Assembly (NCBI GenBank): GCA_050292445.1
Contig: JBNKLQ010000282.1
Location: forward strand, 1 to 7,633
DNA length: 7,633 nt
Source of the DNA: Leptofilum sp050292445
GTDB lineage: Bacteria > Chloroflexota > Anaerolineae > Promineifilales > Promineifilaceae
Direction: 5' to 3'
A program made the position numbers and the translations under genes. Below, piece by piece: positions 5,740 through 7,633 of this stretch. A model generated the notes under the pieces. The model did no database searches. It saw only the letters and a program-made list of their open reading frames with translations, and was not told the DNA's origin. The stretch's first letter is position 1, and each line of letters begins with the position of its first letter.

Positions 5740-6015
5740 TTGATCAATACACAAATTGAGGTCCTGGTAATGAGACAGCCGTCTGACTTACCTCCAACCA
5801 ATGACCCTCTCAGGGAACGAGAAGTAGATGTCGTCAAGCTCGTGGCGCGGGGATTGACCAACCAGGAAATCGCCGAAACGTTGTTTATCAACGAGCGCAC
5901 GGTGGGCAACCACATCGGCAGCATCTTAAGCAAGCTGCACCTGGCTAACCGCACCCAGGCGGCCCTGTACGCGCTGCGCAAGGGGCTGGCGACGCTCGAC
6001 GAAGAGGAAGCATGA
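5740..6015 (+). CDS. Receiver-less LuxR/NarL HTH protein (truncated regulator copy)
   Basis: This encodes only the DNA-binding domain of the regulator at 281-943. The last 80 residues match its residues 141-220 at 68 positions and include the complete HTH (LTNQEIAETLFINERTVGNH). The phosphorylated receiver is missing, with no trace upstream. Translation could begin at TTG 5740, 6 bp after AAAGGA (5728-5733), giving 91 residues, or at ATG 5770, giving 81 residues and no good ribosome site. Many substitutions are conservative (N/D, E/D, S/T) and the frame is intact, so it may still be functional: perhaps a constitutive binder or competitor at the parent regulator's sites. It overlaps the GNAT remnant by ATGA, as the parent does. 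It could equally be a young pseudogene. Confidence 0.6.
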   Translation: MINTQIEVLVMRQPSDLPPTNDPLREREVDVVKLVARGLTNQEIAETLFINERTVGNHIGSILSKLHLANRTQAALYALRKGLATLDEEEA

Positions 6016-6418
6016 CCGGGCAAGCTGATGCGTATATTATTCGGGACGCTCGCCCAGACGACCTCCCCCACTTCCCCACCATTGAACGGGCTGCCGCCGC
6101 CCAATTTCAGGCCACACCCTATGCCTTCCTGGCCGACGCCGATCTGCTTTCCACGAAGGTTGATCTCGACCATGAGCACGTCTGGGTTGTGGTTGACGCC
6201 GAAGATCAGCCAGTTGGATTTGCGATTGTGCATTGGGGGGATACGGCCGTTCACTTACACGAACTCGACGTCCACCCCCAGCACGCCCGGCATGGCCTGG
6301 GCCGGCGGCTGATCGAGCACATTGCCCAATGGGCGCGGGTGCGGGGGCGCGGCTGACCTCACCCTGACGACCTTCAGCGACGTGGCCTGGAATGGTCCCT
6401 ATTATGCGCGTTTAGGCT
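5772..6418 (+). repeat. Segmental duplication, degraded copy
   Basis: This copy carries the regulator HTH and the 5' three-quarters of GNAT. Of the three ACGGCCGT palindromes within the parent segment, one survives (6243-6250). One has a single change (ACAGCCGT, 5775-5782) and one has three (ATGCGCGT, 6404-6411). The frameshift and truncation show this copy is the decayed one. Confidence 0.9.
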
Positions 6419-6420
6419 AG
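6012..6420 (+). pseudogene. GNAT acetyltransferase, frameshifted and truncated copy
   Basis: This duplicate of 940-1461 begins with the same ATGA overlap and keeps motif A (LHELDVHPQHARHGLGRRLI). It then gains one base relative to the parent at about 6341-6352, in a G/C-rich run, which brings in TGA at 6354. In the shifted frame homology continues (LTLTTFSDVAWNGPYYARLG) and stops abruptly at TAG 6418, where the CPBP gene's leader begins. The last 38 parental codons (from 1349) are missing. An in-frame loss of one codon (Leu-Glu to Gly at about 6236) is also present. The 114-residue product of the intact part retains the CoA loop but lacks the rest of the fold, so it is probably inactive. Confidence 0.88.
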
Positions 6421-6427
6421 GGATGAC

Positions 6428-7093
6428 ATGAATCTGAAAAACCCACAAAAGACATTTTTGCTTATCATCCCCTTCTTACTTTTCCTGAGCACAGCATTGG
6501 TTTTTGTCTTCGCGGCAAAATGGTTGGGCAAAGAGCTTGGGTATGTACTGGGATTTGTCTTCTATTGGATTGTTTGGTGTTTATTCGCCCCCTTGTATAT
6601 CTTGAAAAAAGAAGGGGTCGCTACTTTGTTCAAAGAAGAAAACCGATTATTTCAGAAATCAAATTGGATGCCTGCCGCATTACTGGTGATAATAATAGTG
6701 GTTACTGTAGCCATGTATCCTCCCACAAGTTTGGTGTCAGCCCCAATTAAACTCTTGATACTCGCTACTCCAATAGCAATCATCAATGGAATATGTGAAG
6801 AATTGCTTTGGCGTGGTCTTTACGTAAAAGTCTTTTCTGATAATGCAGTTCTTGGGGTTATCTATCCTTCAATTGGATTTGCCTTTTGGCACATATCCCC
6901 ACAATTAGTAATTCCCGCTGAAACCGGTATATGGCCTTTTGTGTTATCTACATTCTTTCTCGGCATCAGCTATGGTTGGATTTCTTTCAGGACAGGCTCA
7001 ATAAAGTGGAATGCGATTTCACATAGTCTCGGTGGAATTCTGGACTTAGGCGGATATATTGCCCCAAGTATTATGGTGCTATTGTTTCAATAA
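6428..7093 (+). CDS. CPBP family intramembrane metalloprotease, second and divergent
   Basis: This 221-residue polytopic membrane protein has the CPBP motifs: CEELLWRG (E124, E125, R129), F151-x-x-x-H155 in FAFWH, and H199 with D206 in SHSLGGILD. Membrane segments lie near 10-30, 36-58, 82-97, 104-120, 139-156, 168-184 and 206-220. The length is typical of the compact members. It shares little with the CPBP protein at 2945-3898 beyond the active site. The gene is AT-rich and lacks ACGGCCGT, unlike its left neighbour, so it was probably acquired separately. AGGGA at 6419-6423 lies 4 bp before ATG 6428 and falls right at the break in the GNAT copy. No dedicated promoter is visible, so it may be read from upstream. 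The target is unknown. Confidence 0.9.
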   Translation: MNLKNPQKTFLLIIPFLLFLSTALVFVFAAKWLGKELGYVLGFVFYWIVWCLFAPLYILKKEGVATLFKEENRLFQKSNWMPAALLVIIIVVTVAMYPPTSLVSAPIKLLILATPIAIINGICEELLWRGLYVKVFSDNAVLGVIYPSIGFAFWHISPQLVIPAETGIWPFVLSTFFLGISYGWISFRTGSIKWNAISHSLGGILDLGGYIAPSIMVLLFQ

Positions 7094-7186
7094 TATATGC
7101 AAAGCAAAAGTGGTCTCACAATACAGTGTGCACTGGACTGTGGGGATTCATAGCCAATTTCGAGCATTTTTCTGGTCTCTAATCTG
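7094..7186 (+). other. AT-rich intergenic spacer
   Basis: No gene is seen here. A short inverted repeat CAGTG-TG-CACTG (7124-7135) is present without a T run, so no intrinsic terminator can be called after the second CPBP gene. Confidence 0.4.
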
Positions 7187-7214
7187 TTGACAAAAAAAAG
7201 ATCATAAATATAAT
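7187..7214 (+). promoter_or_regulatory. Consensus sigma-70-type promoter of the marR gene
   Basis: TTGACA (7187-7192) and TATAAT (7209-7214) are both perfect consensus boxes with a 16-bp spacer. Transcription would begin near 7221, about 25 bp before ATG 7246. So strong a promoter suggests a tightly repressed gene. Confidence 0.85.
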
Positions 7215-7226
7215 TAGCTTCCTAAT
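7213..7226. promoter_or_regulatory. Candidate MarR operator
   Basis: ATTAG-CTTC-CTAAT is a dyad with 5-bp arms overlapping the end of the -10 box and the probable start site. Its TTAG...CTAA outer bases resemble the SlyA/MarR binding consensus (TTAGCAAGCTAA). The position fits autorepression by the MarR protein encoded just downstream. Confidence 0.55.
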
Positions 7227-7245
7227 AATAATACGAGGGAAACGA

Positions 7246-7633
7246 ATGTCAAAGCCTGTCTTCTGGCTAAAACGCACCTACATCACCATGCGCAACGCAT
7301 TTGACGAGGAACTGAGCGATCATAACCTGTCCACATCTCAGTTCGAAATCCTTGGTTATCTTTACCACAACGATGGCATGGAACAGAAGCAACTGCAAAT
7401 ATGCACCGGTGTTCGTGCCGCTACCCTCACTGGTTTGCTCGACAAATTAGAGGATCGTGGTCTGGTAAACCGAGAAGCGGCTGATTATGATGCCCGCGCC
7501 AAGATTGTCCGAATGACACCAAAAGGCGATGTGTTTTTCGCCCAATTATTCGATGTCATGCATCAATTCGAAGATCGGATGATGGCCGGATTTTCGCCAG
7601 CAGAACGCAGTTTATTTGTCGATTGGCTGCAAC
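7246..7633 (+). CDS. MarR-family transcriptional regulator (partial, 3' end off window)
   Basis: The frame is open from ATG 7246 to the window edge (129 codons plus one base), so only the last part is missing; the family usually has 140-160 residues. The winged helix spans about 29-97. LSTSQFEILGYLY opens it, MEQKQLQICTGVRAATLTGL is the HTH with recognition helix at about 56-67, LLDKLEDRGLV follows, and the wing has the conserved D-x-R (DYDARAKIVRMTPKG). The last visible part starts the C-terminal dimer helices. GAGGGA at 7235-7240 lies 5 bp before the start. Its own consensus promoter and an overlapping dyad predict autorepression relieved by a small ligand or oxidation. What it controls probably lies downstream. 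C53 is the only cysteine seen. Confidence 0.92.
   Translation, partial: MSKPVFWLKRTYITMRNAFDEELSDHNLSTSQFEILGYLYHNDGMEQKQLQICTGVRAATLTGLLDKLEDRGLVNREAADYDARAKIVRMTPKGDVFFAQLFDVMHQFEDRMMAGFSPAERSLFVDWLQ

Larger units (their letters stand above)
134..6250. repeat. Highly iterated palindrome ACGGCCGT (nine copies)
   Basis: Perfect copies start at 134, 703, 1174, 1334, 1408, 2585, 3223, 3365 and 6243. A random 8-mer would be expected about 0.1 times in a window this size. Within genes the word is read in all three frames: Thr-Ala-Val five times, (Arg/Lys)-Arg-Pro-Ser twice and (Asn/Tyr)-Gly-Arg twice. Selection therefore acts on DNA, not protein. The base before it is A or T in eight of nine. 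It is absent from the PIN gene, the ArsR operon, the second CPBP gene and the MarR region. Confidence 0.9.

Noticed and set aside
5730..5741. GGATAACAATT identical to part of the E. coli lac operator
   Set aside because: Only part of the operator matches, there is no LacI homologue, and the AT-rich word also supplies the ribosome site. Chance is enough.
5490..6254. Long minus-strand open frame (254 codons) opposite the truncated regulator and GNAT copy
   Set aside because: It runs antisense to clear homologues of the parent genes, and the parent locus has similar antisense frames (643-951 and 982-1185). It is a high-GC shadow with low-complexity Arg/Ser-rich product.
7124..7135. CAGTG-TG-CACTG as terminator after the second CPBP gene
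   Set aside because: The two-base loop is too tight and no T run follows.
1..7633. CRISPR array, tRNA, rRNA or insertion sequence
   Set aside because: No regularly spaced repeats, tRNA-like folds, transposase reading frames or terminal inverted repeats were seen on either strand.

Overview
The window looks bacterial and its genes lie on the + strand. I favour a Chloroflexota (Anaerolineae/Ardenticatenia-like) origin. That rests mainly on the palindrome ACGGCCGT, which occurs nine times in 7.6 kb and looks like a genome-wide highly iterated palindrome, and on the high-GC NarL-type two-component genes. It is an inference from memory of such genomes, not a proven placement.

Layout. (1) 1-1461: a high-GC, tightly overlapping operon with the C-terminal ATP-binding part of a NarL/DegS-type histidine kinase, its LuxR/NarL response regulator and a GNAT acetyltransferase. 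(2) 1530-2360: an AT-rich orphan gene for a large PIN-like nuclease. (3) 2361-2944: decayed sequence with two coding remnants. (4) 2945-3898: a CPBP (Abi/CAAX-type) intramembrane protease. (5) 3967-4074: a repeat holding a strong intrinsic terminator. (6) 4115-5541: a complete small operon with a sigma-70 promoter, a candidate operator, an ArsR repressor, an SRPBCC/AHSA1 protein, a possible 43-residue ORF and a YCII (DGPF) protein. (7) 5593-5701: a second copy of the terminator repeat. (8) 5740-6420: a second, truncated copy of the response-regulator DNA-binding domain plus a frameshifted, truncated GNAT gene. (9) 6428-7093: a second, AT-rich CPBP protease whose gene begins at the GNAT break. 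(10) 7187-7633: a consensus promoter, a candidate operator and the start of a MarR regulator that runs off the window.

How it fits together. The kinase, regulator and GNAT enzyme form one translationally coupled signalling unit. A 650-bp piece of it (700-1348) was copied to 5772-6418, where it has decayed: the receiver domain is missing, GNAT carries a +1 frameshift, and two of three ACGGCCGT sites are lost. The ArsR operon sits between two 107-bp terminator repeats as a self-contained cassette. The mix of GC-rich, palindrome-bearing blocks with AT-rich, palindrome-free genes (PIN, second CPBP, MarR) points to a patchwork accessory region built by duplication and insertion. I see no transposase, integrase, tRNA, rRNA or CRISPR array. 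No complete new defence system is evident. The strongest unusual signals are the iterated palindrome, the duplication whose ends fall near it, and the receiver-less regulator copy.
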